A stretch of 33,666 nt of DNA, from NCBI GenBank assembly GCA_002342175.1, contig DDPL01000051.1, positions 1 through 33,666 of the forward strand. Reading direction: 5' to 3'. This stretch comes from Legionellales bacterium UBA2469 (GTDB taxonomy: Bacteria; Pseudomonadota; Gammaproteobacteria; Legionellales; Legionellaceae). The notes under the pieces are model-generated. The model saw nothing but the letters and a program-made list of their open reading frames with translations. It did no database searches and had not been told where the DNA came from. Below, one piece after another: positions 22,916 through 31,741 of this stretch. How positions within the stretch are numbered: position 1 is the stretch's first letter; every line of letters starts with the position of its first letter. A program made the translations under genes and the position numbers.

Positions 22916-25472
22916 TCTACTCGATATGGGTGCTGATGTGACAAGTTTCGCATCAACGCATTCTGAAACCAACAAAAGCAACAAAACCGACATAGTTGAT
23001 AACAATCATTTTTTACATACCGTATTTGGTGAACAATCAAATGGTGCTTGCTCAATAGTAGTAAGCTTTACAGGAAATCCAACCAATGTTTCTAGTAAAA
23101 ATTGGTTTGGTCGTCCTTGGTGTGATGGTCAAATGAACTTTATCCCTCACGCTAATAATTATTTTAGTTTAGCTCAATTCAGGCCGAATGATGCCGGACA
23201 GTATCGTCGAATAAAATCGCACTTTCATGGGCTCTACGCCGTAATGTTGGATGATATAGGCAGTAAGGTAAGCATGGATAGATTGACACTACCACCAAGC
23301 TGGCTTTTAGAAACATCTCCTGGCAATTATCAAGCAGGTTATTTACTAGAGGAACCGATAACGAAGATTAAAGTAGCCGATCAATTGATGAATGCGATTA
23401 TAAATGTGGGGCTGTGTGATCCCGGGGCGAATGGGCCGACAACACGACTAGCTAGATTGCCCATTGCACAAAATGGCAAACATGAACCACCATTTAGTTG
23501 TCGAATGAAAACTTGGTCACCTGATCGGCGTTATTCCATACAACAGCTAATAGACGGACTTCAGTTAGAAATTATTCAGACTGAACGTTCAAGACAAGAA
23601 AAATCACATGCGCCAAATAAATCTGATGCAGATGATGATTCTGTCTGGATTCCTTACCCTGAGGAAAATATTGTACTTACCGCATTGCGCCAACGTAATT
23701 TATATAAAGCACCTTTAGGCAGTGGCAAACATGATATCACTTGTCCGTGGAAAGAAGAACACACTGATAGCATTGATAGCGGCACGGCCTACTTCGAGCC
23801 TGACGATAATTGGCCTATCGGTGGTTTAAAATGTTTACATGGTCATTGTGTTAAAAGGAATATTCGTGATTTATTACGCCTGTTAGACCTCAATATAATG
23901 GATGCGCGTATGAAACCTATCATCCATGTCATATCTGGAGAAATTCATCGTGTAGTAGATGCAGCAGAAAGAGAGTTGGCACGATCCAAACAATATTATC
24001 AGCGAGGTGGTTTGATCGTGACCGTATTTAGTGATCCTGGAACACATGAAATCCGCGTGCAAGAAGTATCACAGCCTGCTTTAGTTCGTGCACTTGCGGG
24101 TATAGCGATATGGGATCGTTTCGATGCTCGAGCAAAAGATTGGGTGCGCATTGATCCGCCGCCGCGCCATGCAACAGTATTATCTCATGCAGCCAACTAT
24201 GTACATTTACCAGTCCTCAATGGTTTGGCAAGACAACCTTATCTTCGTCTAGATTGTAGTCTTATGAATATAGCGGGATATGATCCAATAAGTGGAATGT
24301 TTGGTGTATTTGATGCGCGATTATTCGTAATTCCTGATACGCCATCACGTATGCAGGCCGAATCAGCACTTGCATTATTGCAAGATTTATTAGAAGAATT
24401 CAGTTTTGCTACTGAATTCGATCGCTCGGCAGCGCTTGCTGCAATTTTAACTGCCGCTACTCGTGTAAGCCTTTCGCATGCACCTATGTTTCATGTACGC
24501 GCACATACGGTTGGCTCAGGTAAATCCTATTTATGTGAGTTGATAACTGCCTTTGCTACACCTCAGCGAGGTACTCCAGCATCTTTCCCTGCTAATGATG
24601 AAGAATGTCAAAAATTGCTATTAGCCGAACTATTACGCGCACCACCAGTCATCGAATTTGACAACTTAACTTGCGATTTGTGGGCACACAAAAGCCTCTG
24701 TACTGTTTTAACTTCCGAGTTTATACGTGGTCGCATATTAGGAGAATCCAAAACCGCTATAGTAAGTACAAGAACACTCCTTTTGTCTAGCGGTAACAAT
24801 GTTGGACCAGTTCAAGATATGACGCGTCGTTGTATAACCATTTATCTTGATCCAATGATAGAAATTCCCGCAACACGTACATATAAACGACCAGACTTAA
24901 TACGAGAGATACTACAAGATCGAGCGCGCTATATTTCAGCCGCATTGACTGTTTTACGTGCGTGGATTACTGCTGGAAAACCAAAAACCAACTGTAAATC
25001 CTTGGCCAGCTATGGCGATTGGTCTGACTTATGTCGTCAACCATTGTTATGGCTTGGTTGTAGTGATCCTGCCACTTCAATATTCGAAGCTTTATCTGAA
25101 GATCCAGAAAGAGAACTCCTTGCTCGTTTTCTCAATGTTTGGCAATCTCTGTTTGGAAAATCACCCGCTATGTTACGTGATGCTATGAAACGCTATCAAT
25201 CGCATTTTGGAGAACAAGATGAATTGGTGGAAGTGCTGCACGATATTGCGGATGAACGAGGTATTATTAATCGTCGAAAATTAGGATGGTGGCTCAAGCG
25301 GCATGCAAGACAAATTGCAGATGGGTTACGTCTTGTCCACTGTGAAGGCAATGGGGCTGCCGCAAAATGGCGTGTGGAATCGGTTTCGACGGTTTTATCG
25401 GTTTCTGCTGAATCAACTGAAAAAACTGTCAGTACCGCTGCTGAGTATCGTAGAGCCTCTTCTGGAGAATAA
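22905..25472 (+). CDS. Primase-helicase replication protein of the island
   Basis: This is an 855-residue multidomain replication protein. Residues about 30-230 resemble RepB/phage-type archaeo-eukaryotic primases, with acidic residues in GLYAVMLDDIGSK (Asp116, Asp117) and SWLLETSPGNYQAGYLLEE (from 132). A zinc-finger pattern follows (Cys280, His286, Cys310, Cys315: CPWKEEHT ... KCLHGHC). The C-terminal half is a P-loop ATPase: Walker A TVGSGKSYL with Lys540 and Walker B VIEFDN with Asp586, then SGNNVGPVQDMTRRC, which may hold the arginine finger. This layout is that of P4-alpha and PICI replication proteins. The start has a strong AAGGAGGT site and overlaps the regulator gene, so it is probably co-expressed with it. 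Confidence 0.85.
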   Translation: MANDLLDMGADVTSFASTHSETNKSNKTDIVDNNHFLHTVFGEQSNGACSIVVSFTGNPTNVSSKNWFGRPWCDGQMNFIPHANNYFSLAQFRPNDAGQYRRIKSHFHGLYAVMLDDIGSKVSMDRLTLPPSWLLETSPGNYQAGYLLEEPITKIKVADQLMNAIINVGLCDPGANGPTTRLARLPIAQNGKHEPPFSCRMKTWSPDRRYSIQQLIDGLQLEIIQTERSRQEKSHAPNKSDADDDSVWIPYPEENIVLTALRQRNLYKAPLGSGKHDITCPWKEEHTDSIDSGTAYFEPDDNWPIGGLKCLHGHCVKRNIRDLLRLLDLNIMDARMKPIIHVISGEIHRVVDAAERELARSKQYYQRGGLIVTVFSDPGTHEIRVQEVSQPALVRALAGIAIWDRFDARAKDWVRIDPPPRHATVLSHAANYVHLPVLNGLARQPYLRLDCSLMNIAGYDPISGMFGVFDARLFVIPDTPSRMQAESALALLQDLLEEFSFATEFDRSAALAAILTAATRVSLSHAPMFHVRAHTVGSGKSYLCELITAFATPQRGTPASFPANDEECQKLLLAELLRAPPVIEFDNLTCDLWAHKSLCTVLTSEFIRGRILGESKTAIVSTRTLLLSSGNNVGPVQDMTRRCITIYLDPMIEIPATRTYKRPDLIREILQDRARYISAALTVLRAWITAGKPKTNCKSLASYGDWSDLCRQPLLWLGCSDPATSIFEALSEDPERELLARFLNVWQSLFGKSPAMLRDAMKRYQSHFGEQDELVEVLHDIADERGIINRRKLGWWLKRHARQIADGLRLVHCEGNGAAAKWRVESVSTVLSVSAESTEKTVSTAAEYRRASSGE

Positions 25473-25533
25473 TCTGTATTATCTCTGGATCGGTAAAATA
25501 GGTTAAAATCATATAAAAAGCGTGGAGTATCAA

Positions 25534-25896
25534 ATGGTTGAAATAAAAAATAAAATAGGAAGACCGACTGTATACACACTTGGGTTGGCCAAAGAAATTT
25601 GTGACCGTATTGCGTCCACAAGCAAAGGAACTAAAAAACTTTGTAAAGAAAACAAGCATTGGCCATGCCAGGACACGCTTTTTACGTGGTTAAAAATTTA
25701 TCCTGAGTTTTCCGAGCAATACGCGCAAGCAAAGCGTTGCCAGATAGAGGTTTTTATTGACGAAATATTGGATATTGCTGATGATTCATCACAGGACGAA
25801 ATAGCAAATAATCAGGGACATATAGTCTGCAATAGTGAGTTTATTGCTCGATCACGGCTTCGGATTGATACAAGAAAAGGGATAACGCCGATTTGA
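25534..25896 (+). CDS. Small terminase subunit-like protein, C-terminus truncated
   Basis: This is 120 residues of the Sf6-type small terminase family: GRPTVYTLGLAKEICDRIA, a DNA-binding helix-turn-helix around CQDTLFTWLKIYPEF, then EQYAQAKRCQIEVFIDEILD and IARSRLRIDTRK. In complete members the last motif continues as RKW plus a further tail; here it diverts to GITPI and stops, 11 bp before the right-hand repeat. The ATG at 25534 has a GGAG site; a GTG at 25522 is possible. In phage this subunit picks the DNA to be packaged; satellites use such proteins to redirect helper packaging. Whether the shortened form works is open. Confidence 0.75.
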   Translation: MVEIKNKIGRPTVYTLGLAKEICDRIASTSKGTKKLCKENKHWPCQDTLFTWLKIYPEFSEQYAQAKRCQIEVFIDEILDIADDSSQDEIANNQGHIVCNSEFIARSRLRIDTRKGITPI

Positions 25897-25907
25897 TTTA
25901 TTGGATC

Positions 25908-25928
25908 TTCTACATTGCTTCTACATGA
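25908..25928 (+). repeat. TTCTACAT repeats, right end (candidate integrase arm sites)
   Basis: TTCTACATTG (25908) and TTCTACATGA (25919) have the same orientation and 11-bp spacing as the left-end pair. They lie 46 bp inside the right edge of the tRNA. Confidence 0.6.
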
Positions 25929-25973
25929 AAACTTTATAACTTCGATGGGAGTTGCTACAACCTAGACAGGATA

Positions 25974-26049
25974 TGGCTCCCCGGGACGGGCTCGAACCGC
26001 CGACCTAATGATTAACAGTCATCCGCTCTACCGACTGAGCTACCAGGGA
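25974..26049 (-). tRNA. tRNA-Asn (anticodon GTT), island attachment site
   Basis: This is a 76-nt cloverleaf read leftwards: acceptor TCCCTGG with CCGGGGA (one G-U), D arm GCTCAGTCGGTAGAGC, anticodon arm GATGA-CTGTTAA-TCATT with GTT at the anticodon, T arm GGCGG-TTCGAGC-CCGTC (one G-U), discriminator G and encoded CCA. The 3' half, from the anticodon loop on, seems to have come with the island, since the displaced copy at 19165 has a different T arm. The tRNA remains foldable. Confidence 0.95.
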
Positions 26050-26060
26050 ACATGTAGCGT

Positions 26061-26089
26061 ATAATAATGTTAAATCTGAATTAGGTCAA
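26061..26089 (-). promoter_or_regulatory. Promoter of tRNA-Asn
   Basis: On the minus strand TTGACC (26084-26089) lies 17 bp before TATTAT (26061-26066), which ends 11 bp before the mature tRNA 5' end. It lies outside the island, so the rebuilt tRNA keeps its native promoter. Confidence 0.65.
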
Positions 26090-26116
26090 GGCTCGTTTTT
26101 AATATTTTAAAAAAAT

Positions 26117-27301
26117 TTATGCGTTTTTTATGAACCTTTCTAAACGGTCCAACGCTTTTTCTAATTGCTCATGACTGGTTGCAAAAGAGAGTCGAATACA
26201 ACCTGGTGCTCCGAATGCAGAGCCTGGTACAATCGCTAACCCTTCGTCCATCAATAACTTTTCTGCAAACTCTAAATCATCCTTCATGCCACGCTGTTCT
26301 ATAATGCTTTCAACACTGGGGAAAAGATAAAATGTTCCATCAGCAGGTACGGTCTTCACCCCAGGAATAGCATTTAAACGACCCAATACATAATCATGTC
26401 TTACTTTAAACGCCGCATTCATCGATGTTACGACGGTTTGATCTCCTGTTAAAGCTGCAACTGCTGCCTTTTGTGCAATCGAGCAAGGATTGGATGTCGA
26501 CTGAGACTGAACTGATTTCATTTGTTCAATTAAAGCTGCATCACCAGCAGCATACCCAATTCGCCATCCTGTCATGGCATAGGCTTTGGAAACACCATTT
26601 AAGACAACCGTTCTTTCTTTCAACCGTGGCTCTGCATTTAAAATATTCACAAAGGGTTTACTCCACAGAATATGCTCATACATGTCATCGGTTGCAATCC
26701 AAACTTGAGGATGTGCCAACAATACTTGTGCTAGTGCATGAAGTTCTTCTTTGGTATACGCTACACCTGAAGGATTAGATGGACTATTAATAAACAATAA
26801 TTTAGTTTTGGGCGTAATGGCTTGCTCTAATTGTTCTGGTGTAATTTTAAAACGTTGTTCGGCTGTGGTCGGAATGAAAACCGGCAGCCCTTCTGCCAAT
26901 AACACCATATCCGGATAAGAAACCCAATAAGGTCCTGGAATAATGACCTCATCTCCTGGATTCAATAACGCCATACAGAGATTATAACAACATTGTTTGC
27001 CACCTGTTCCTACAATAATTTGATTCAACTGATACTCCAGTTGATTCTCTTCCTTTAATTTTTGTTGAATAGCTTTTTTTAAATCCGGTATACCATCAAC
27101 AGGTGTATATTTTGTGAACCCCAATTGAATAGCCGTAATCGCTGCATCCTTAATGTGTTGAGGGGTATCAAAATCAGGCTCACCTGTTCCTAATCCAATA
27201 ATATCTCGACCCTCAGCCTTTAATTTGCCAGCTTTCTCAGCCACTGCCAATGTCGGGGATGGCTTAATTTTTTCCATACGGTGAGCCAGTCTCGTATCCA
27301 T
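26117..27301 (-). CDS. Aspartate aminotransferase, class I PLP (AspB/AatA type)
   Basis: This makes aspartate from oxaloacetate and glutamate, and the reverse. The 394 residues carry the class I fold: [36 protein letters not shown] with Asn176, a DDMYEH loop (Asp205/206, Tyr208) and the Schiff-base lysine Lys239 in [16 protein letters not shown]. The C-terminal GCIRLSFA holds the Arg that binds the substrate carboxylate. This is the Ib subgroup typical of Legionella-like bacteria, not the enteric AspC. A CAGGAG ribosome site precedes the ATG. It diverges from uvrB across only 29 bp. Confidence 0.92.
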   Translation of the reverse strand: MDTRLAHRMEKIKPSPTLAVAEKAGKLKAEGRDIIGLGTGEPDFDTPQHIKDAAITAIQLGFTKYTPVDGIPDLKKAIQQKLKEENQLEYQLNQIIVGTGGKQCCYNLCMALLNPGDEVIIPGPYWVSYPDMVLLAEGLPVFIPTTAEQRFKITPEQLEQAITPKTKLLFINSPSNPSGVAYTKEELHALAQVLLAHPQVWIATDDMYEHILWSKPFVNILNAEPRLKERTVVLNGVSKAYAMTGWRIGYAAGDAALIEQMKSVQSQSTSNPCSIAQKAAVAALTGDQTVVTSMNAAFKVRHDYVLGRLNAIPGVKTVPADGTFYLFPSVESIIEQRGMKDDLEFAEKLLMDEGLAIVPGSAFGAPGCIRLSFATSHEQLEKALDRLERFIKNA

Positions 27302-27314
27302 TTATTTACTCCTG

Positions 27315-27323
27315 TGCTATAGT
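27315..27323 (+). promoter_or_regulatory. Extended -10 promoter of uvrB, leaderless start
   Basis: TGC-TATAGT ends 7 bp before the uvrB ATG, so transcription should start at or next to the A of the ATG. No ribosome site exists between them. No SOS-box-like palindrome is visible in the 29-bp gap. Confidence 0.5.
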
Positions 27324-27330
27324 CATAGCT

Positions 27331-29313
27331 ATGAAAGATTTGTTTAAAATAAAAGCATCATTTGTGCCGTCAGGGGACCAGCCCCAAGCCATTGCAAAAT
27401 TGGTTCAAGGTGTTGAAAATGGCCTTGCCAAACAAATATTGTTAGGCGTCACAGGCTCTGGAAAAACCTTTACCATGGCGCATGTCATTCAGCAAGTCAA
27501 ACGACCGGCTCTGATCATGGCACCCAATAAAACATTAGCGGCTCAATTGTATAGCGAATTTAAAACCTTTTTTCCAGATAACGCGGTGGAATATTTTGTC
27601 TCGTATTACGATTACTACCAACCCGAGGCTTATGTTCCTGCATCGGATACATTCATCGAAAAAGATGCTTCTATCAATGAACACATCGAGCAAATGCGTT
27701 TATCGGCCACCAAGGCATTAATTGAACGCTCAGATGCCATTATTGTTGCCACCGTCTCTGCTATCTATGGTTTAGGGGACCCCCAAGGTTATCTTGGCAT
27801 GGTTTTACATCTTTCCTGCAAAGAACGCTGTCAACAACGCAAAATTTTAGCACGTTTAGCTGAAATGCAATATACCCGTAATCCACAAGGACTGCAACGT
27901 GGGCAGTTTCGTGTTCATGGCGATGTGATTGATATTTTTCCAGCAGATAGTGAAAAAGAAGCTGTTCGTATCGAGCTTTTTGATGATGAAATCGAGCAAA
28001 TCACCATTTTTGATCCATTAACAGGTCATGTCATTAAACGCCTCCCGCGCATCACCATTTTTCCCAAAACACACTATGTCACCCCACGCGATCGCATTCT
28101 ACAAACTATAGAACTGGTGAAACAAGAACTGTGTGACCGCTTACAGTTTTTTCAACAGCATCAAAAATTATTAGAAGCCCAACGTATTCAACAACGTACT
28201 GCCTTCGATATTGAGATGATGTTGGAATTAGGATACTGCTCCGGCATTGAAAACTATTCAAGATATTTAGCAGGTCGACATGAAGGCGAGCCTCCACCTA
28301 CTTTGTTCGACTATTTACCCCCTGAGGCGTTGTTAATTATTGATGAATCACATGTCACCGTTCCACAAATTTCAGGCATGTATCGTGGTGATAGAGCTCG
28401 CAAAGAAACACTCGTTGAGTACGGTTTTCGCTTACCCTCTGCATTGGATAACCGTCCATTGCAATTTGAAGAGTTTGATAAGCGTTCTCCACAAACCATT
28501 TATATTTCAGCAACGCCTGGCCCCTATGAACTTGAGCATGCGGACCAAGTTGCCGAGCAACTCATTCGCCCCACAGGACTTTTAGATCCCGTGGTTGAAA
28601 TTCGTCCTGTATTAAACCAAGTCGATGATTTGCTCTCAGAAATTCATTTACAAATAGGTAAAAATGAACGTGTATTGGTGACCACGCTTACCAAACGCAT
28701 GTCAGAAGATTTAACGAATTATTTACAAGAGCAAAAAATCAAAGTCCAGTACTTACATTCTGATATCGATACCGTTGAACGCGTAGAAATTATTCGGGAT
28801 CTTCGATTAGGTAAATATGATGTATTGGTCGGTATTAACCTTCTCCGAGAGGGTTTAGATATGCCTGAAGTGTCGCTTGTTGCTATTTTAGATGCTGACA
28901 AAGAAGGATTTTTAAGATCTGAACGTTCATTAATTCAAACGATTGGCCGCGCGGCCCGAAATGCCCATGGTCGAGCCATCCTTTATGCCGACCGCATTAC
29001 TCAATCGATGGAACGGGCCATCCATGAAACCCAGCGTCGACGTGAAATTCAACATGATTATAACGTTAAACATGATATCACCCCGAAAAGTATTGAGAAA
29101 AAAATTCATGACATGATTGAGCGCGAGCACCAGGTTCTTGAAGAAGAAGTTAAATTAGAAGTGTTGCATCCTCATTTACCACCCAAGGAATTGGTCAAAA
29201 AGATTCAGCAGCTCGAAAAAGAAATGCACCAATTGGCGCAAAACATGGACTTTGAAACTGCCGCTCAAGTCCGAGATGAATTACTAGCATTACAAAAACA
29301 GCTGCGCGATTAA
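27331..29313 (+). CDS. uvrB: Excinuclease ABC subunit B
   Basis: UvrB is the damage-verifying helicase of nucleotide excision repair, loaded by UvrA and then bound by UvrC. The 660 residues contain Walker A GVTGSGKT (39-46), the beta-hairpin [21 protein letters not shown] that clamps the strand, the DESH motif, [31 protein letters not shown], and the C-terminal UVR domain ([11 protein letters not shown]) that contacts UvrC. Complete and of normal length. The ATG directly follows an extended -10 element with no ribosome site, so it may be translated leaderless. Confidence 0.98.
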   Translation: MKDLFKIKASFVPSGDQPQAIAKLVQGVENGLAKQILLGVTGSGKTFTMAHVIQQVKRPALIMAPNKTLAAQLYSEFKTFFPDNAVEYFVSYYDYYQPEAYVPASDTFIEKDASINEHIEQMRLSATKALIERSDAIIVATVSAIYGLGDPQGYLGMVLHLSCKERCQQRKILARLAEMQYTRNPQGLQRGQFRVHGDVIDIFPADSEKEAVRIELFDDEIEQITIFDPLTGHVIKRLPRITIFPKTHYVTPRDRILQTIELVKQELCDRLQFFQQHQKLLEAQRIQQRTAFDIEMMLELGYCSGIENYSRYLAGRHEGEPPPTLFDYLPPEALLIIDESHVTVPQISGMYRGDRARKETLVEYGFRLPSALDNRPLQFEEFDKRSPQTIYISATPGPYELEHADQVAEQLIRPTGLLDPVVEIRPVLNQVDDLLSEIHLQIGKNERVLVTTLTKRMSEDLTNYLQEQKIKVQYLHSDIDTVERVEIIRDLRLGKYDVLVGINLLREGLDMPEVSLVAILDADKEGFLRSERSLIQTIGRAARNAHGRAILYADRITQSMERAIHETQRRREIQHDYNVKHDITPKSIEKKIHDMIEREHQVLEEEVKLEVLHPHLPPKELVKKIQQLEKEMHQLAQNMDFETAAQVRDELLALQKQLRD

Positions 29314-30336
29314 TCAAACCAAATTCGCAGGTGTTAGTGTGCGAACACCAGGAATAGGAGAAGGCGTCTTGATGTCATGAAAAAAAGACGACGTCGAAGT
29401 AGAACGAGACATTGATGGAGAACGCGCCGGACTCATAGAATTTATAGCTATAAAACTATTTTTGCTTTGATGTTCTAATTGAGCAAAGACTTTTTCTTCA
29501 CTTTTTTGAGAGGGATAATGCAATTTCATATTCAAAGCTTCAATAGACATTTCAGGACGATCTTTTTTCAATTGCATTAAATTAATCCATTCTAACTTTC
29601 TTTGAAACAAATTATTATCCTCAAATGCTTCCTTGATTTTTTCCTTATTCAAATTATTCATGATGACATGGCTCAAAAAAGGTGCCCAAGCATCAAAGTG
29701 AACATCATATAATAAATTAAAATCTAGAGCCGCTCCATTTCTGCCTATAATACTCCATCCTGTAGGTGCTGAAAGATGAACAAATTTACCATAAGGAACG
29801 AGCGCGGAAGCAAAAGACATAGATGTACCATGGATGACAACCTGATGACTAAAACAAACCTGTACGCGCAAATGAAGATGTTTTGAAGCGTATCTTTCAA
29901 TTGTTTCCTTCAAAAAATCTGCTAGGTCACTTAATTTTGAAATATTTGAAATGGCATTTTGTGTTGACGAACGGGACATTTCACCGATAACTAAAATATA
30001 TTCATAAGTGCCTTCAACACGTTTTAGTTTATTTTGAAAATTATCCATAATACGTCTTTTAGAATCATAAATTTGCCGTCGCTTTAATTCATTACCAGCA
30101 ACGGGCTCATCAATAAATGACGACATGGTTATATTTTTAAGGTCAAAAGCTTGTAACTGTCGATTTTCATCGATGGCGATATTTAAAGCTGAATAATGCG
30201 TATTCAAACAATTTGCACGTTCCGCTGAAAATTTAACAAACAAGTCTTTTTTAACAGCATTCACACCATTTAAATTCACAAACAATATCAACTGGCGACA
30301 ACGAGATTTGGATGAATCTTCAATTAACGAATTCAC
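29314..30336 (-). CDS. Unrecognised 340-residue protein with Ser/Thr/Pro-rich tail
   Basis: I do not recognise this protein. Residues about 1-290 look globular and mixed alpha/beta (RQLILFVNLNGVNAV, YEYILVIGEMSRSS, LHLRVQVCFSHQVVIHG, VHLSAPTGWSIIGRNGAAL). The last 45 are low-complexity and Ser/Thr/Pro-rich (SPARSPSMSRSTSTSSFF, then KTPSPIPGVRTLTP), probably disordered. Disordered, Ser-rich tails are common in type IV effectors of Legionella relatives, so that is a possibility, not a claim. The start is a GTG at 30336 with no clear ribosome site. Its stop abuts the uvrB stop with no gap. Confidence 0.75.
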   Translation of the reverse strand: MNSLIEDSSKSRCRQLILFVNLNGVNAVKKDLFVKFSAERANCLNTHYSALNIAIDENRQLQAFDLKNITMSSFIDEPVAGNELKRRQIYDSKRRIMDNFQNKLKRVEGTYEYILVIGEMSRSSTQNAISNISKLSDLADFLKETIERYASKHLHLRVQVCFSHQVVIHGTSMSFASALVPYGKFVHLSAPTGWSIIGRNGAALDFNLLYDVHFDAWAPFLSHVIMNNLNKEKIKEAFEDNNLFQRKLEWINLMQLKKDRPEMSIEALNMKLHYPSQKSEEKVFAQLEHQSKNSFIAINSMSPARSPSMSRSTSTSSFFHDIKTPSPIPGVRTLTPANLV

Positions 30337-30365
30337 ATTGGCTTTTTTATAGTAAAGATGCTCAA

Positions 30366-30374
30366 ATTATATCA
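30366..30374 (-). promoter_or_regulatory. Extended -10 promoter of the 340-residue gene
   Basis: On the minus strand TGA-TATAAT is a consensus extended -10 element. Start would be near 30359, 22 nt before the GTG start codon. Confidence 0.5.
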
Positions 30375-30399
30375 CAAAGGATGCCAAATGATCAAATCA

Positions 30400-31302
30400 C
30401 TACCTTTTAGAAAAATATTTAGACAGAGCATCTTTCAACATCGGATACTTAAATTGAAATCCGCTTTCCAACAGTCTTTTGGGATAGACTTTTTGCCCTT
30501 TAAGCAATAAAGCCTCTCCCATTTCCCCAAATACCATTTGAATAAATGCTTTCGGAAACGTGAACAACAACGGTCGGTTCATTGCAAGCGCAAGCGTGCG
30601 AGCGAATTCTTTTTGTGTAACCGGATTTGGAGCAACTAAATTGACATGTCCTTGCAGTTCAGGGTGCTCTATTAAAAAATCCATGGCATTGATCAAATCA
30701 TCAATATCAATCCATGAGATGGTTTGCTGACCATTCCCAAGAATAGCCCCCATTCCCATAAAAAATGACGGCTGCAATTTCCCAAGCATTCCAGCATTTT
30801 TTTTTAAAACCACACCAAAATGCATAACAGTCAACGGCGATTGTGTCATCCAAACGGTCGACCATTTAAAAGCCACTTCTTGTAAAAAATCTTTTGGCTT
30901 GGAAAGATCAAAGGCAGTATCTTCAGTAAACTCAGGACTATCCTCATAAGAACCATAATATCCAATGGCATTCGTTGCATAAACATGTGGCGTGTGCTTG
31001 TTTGATTGAATCCACTCGATCAAGTGTTTTGCTGTATTGATTCGTGAATTTAAAATGCCTTCTTTCACCCATGAAAACCATGGTAAATTGCCTACATTTT
31101 GTCCGGACAAATGAAAAACCACGTCGACTATCTTAGAAAAATTTTTTAATTCATCCCACGACAAACACAACCCATGATGTGGAAACTGACGGGCTAATTT
31201 ATTTTTATCTCGCCCCACTAAAACCAATTCATTATTTTTGGACAAACGTTTCACCAATGCTTGTCCTATCATCCCACTTGCGCCTGCAATTAATATTCTC
31301 AT
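30400..31302 (-). CDS. TIGR01777/YfcH-type NAD(P)-binding epimerase family protein
   Basis: This is an extended short-chain dehydrogenase/reductase of the TIGR01777 (YfcH) group, physiological substrate unknown. MRILIAGASGMIGQALVKRL is the NAD(P) Rossmann motif. VVFHLSGQNV, SRINTAKHLIEW, NAIGYYGS (with the active-site Tyr), QPSFFMGMGAILGNGQQ and ISWIDIDDLINAMDFLIEH follow in family order. The C-terminal LLESGFQFKYPMLKDAL matches the usual ending. The open frame extends upstream, but the internal ATG at about 31302 matches the family start and gives 300 residues. It is transcribed towards the 340-residue gene. Confidence 0.88.
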   Translation of the reverse strand: MRILIAGASGMIGQALVKRLSKNNELVLVGRDKNKLARQFPHHGLCLSWDELKNFSKIVDVVFHLSGQNVGNLPWFSWVKEGILNSRINTAKHLIEWIQSNKHTPHVYATNAIGYYGSYEDSPEFTEDTAFDLSKPKDFLQEVAFKWSTVWMTQSPLTVMHFGVVLKKNAGMLGKLQPSFFMGMGAILGNGQQTISWIDIDDLINAMDFLIEHPELQGHVNLVAPNPVTQKEFARTLALAMNRPLLFTFPKAFIQMVFGEMGEALLLKGQKVYPKRLLESGFQFKYPMLKDALSKYFSKR

Positions 31303-31474
31303 GATTTTCCAAAGATTTTTTATTTTAGTTAAAAGGCATGCGTCAACCTTTGGGAGTGCAAACAAACACATTCATGATCAAAAAACCGACGCATCTATGT
31401 TTTGATATTATCAAATCGCATTGGTGTAGAAAACACAATGTCATCATATTTTTTTCATCGGCTCCGTTTAAACA

Positions 31475-31550
31475 ACCAACGATTCCCAATGAAGAGAGGT
31501 TCTTTCTGCTGACGTCTCATGTCGTTCACTTCACAAGCATGACTTTGTGT
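31475..31550. mobile_element. Second IS200/IS605-type right-end remnant
   Basis: ACCAACGATTCC, AGAGGTTCTTTCTGCTGAC and GTCGTTCACTTCACAAGC match, in the same order and orientation, blocks at 2998-3078 beside the TnpB remnant. No coding part remains. In the gene-free stretch 31303-31741 I see only this scar and the promoter at 31681-31710. Confidence 0.5.
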
Positions 31551-31680
31551 ACTATGCCAGTAATATTTCGCAACAAGTCATTTTGTATAGTCGCCTGATA
31601 TCTAAAACATCAAATAAGTCGTTTTACGGCGCTTTTAATAAATTAAAAAAATCGGTTAAAAAATATATGGTCATCCAGGA

Positions 31681-31710
31681 TAGACAATAAACATATCAAA
31701 ATGTTAAAAT
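31681..31710 (+). promoter_or_regulatory. Promoter of the TlpA-like gene
   Basis: TAGACA (31681-31686), 18 bp, then TAAAAT (31705-31710) preceded by TG as an extended -10. Start near 31717, which excludes the upstream in-frame ATG at 31712. Confidence 0.5.
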
Positions 31711-31741
31711 AATGACTCTTTTCTTTGTTCAAGGCCTTTTA

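Larger units (their letters stand above)
19193..26019. mobile_element. Integrative island (phage-satellite-like) in tRNA-Asn
   Basis: The element is about 6.8 kb, bounded by an 18-bp identical core (19193-19210 and 26002-26019) inside the tRNA-Asn anticodon arm. It carries a tyrosine integrase at one end, an AlpA-like regulator, a primase-helicase and a small-terminase-like protein, plus a DUF1016 nuclease and an unknown partner. All genes point the same way. There are no capsid, tail, lysis or conjugation genes, so it could move only by excision plus help from another element. This set matches phage satellites of the PICI/P4 type in general plan. Confidence 0.85.

Noticed and set aside
25196..25621. 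Leftward 141-codon frame over the primase-helicase end and the terminase start
   Set aside because: It is antisense to two recognisable genes, with Ser/Phe-rich composition typical of shadow frames.
31338..31598. Forward 86-codon frame between the epimerase and the TlpA-like gene
   Set aside because: It runs through the IS-end scar, lacks a ribosome site and has no recognisable domain.
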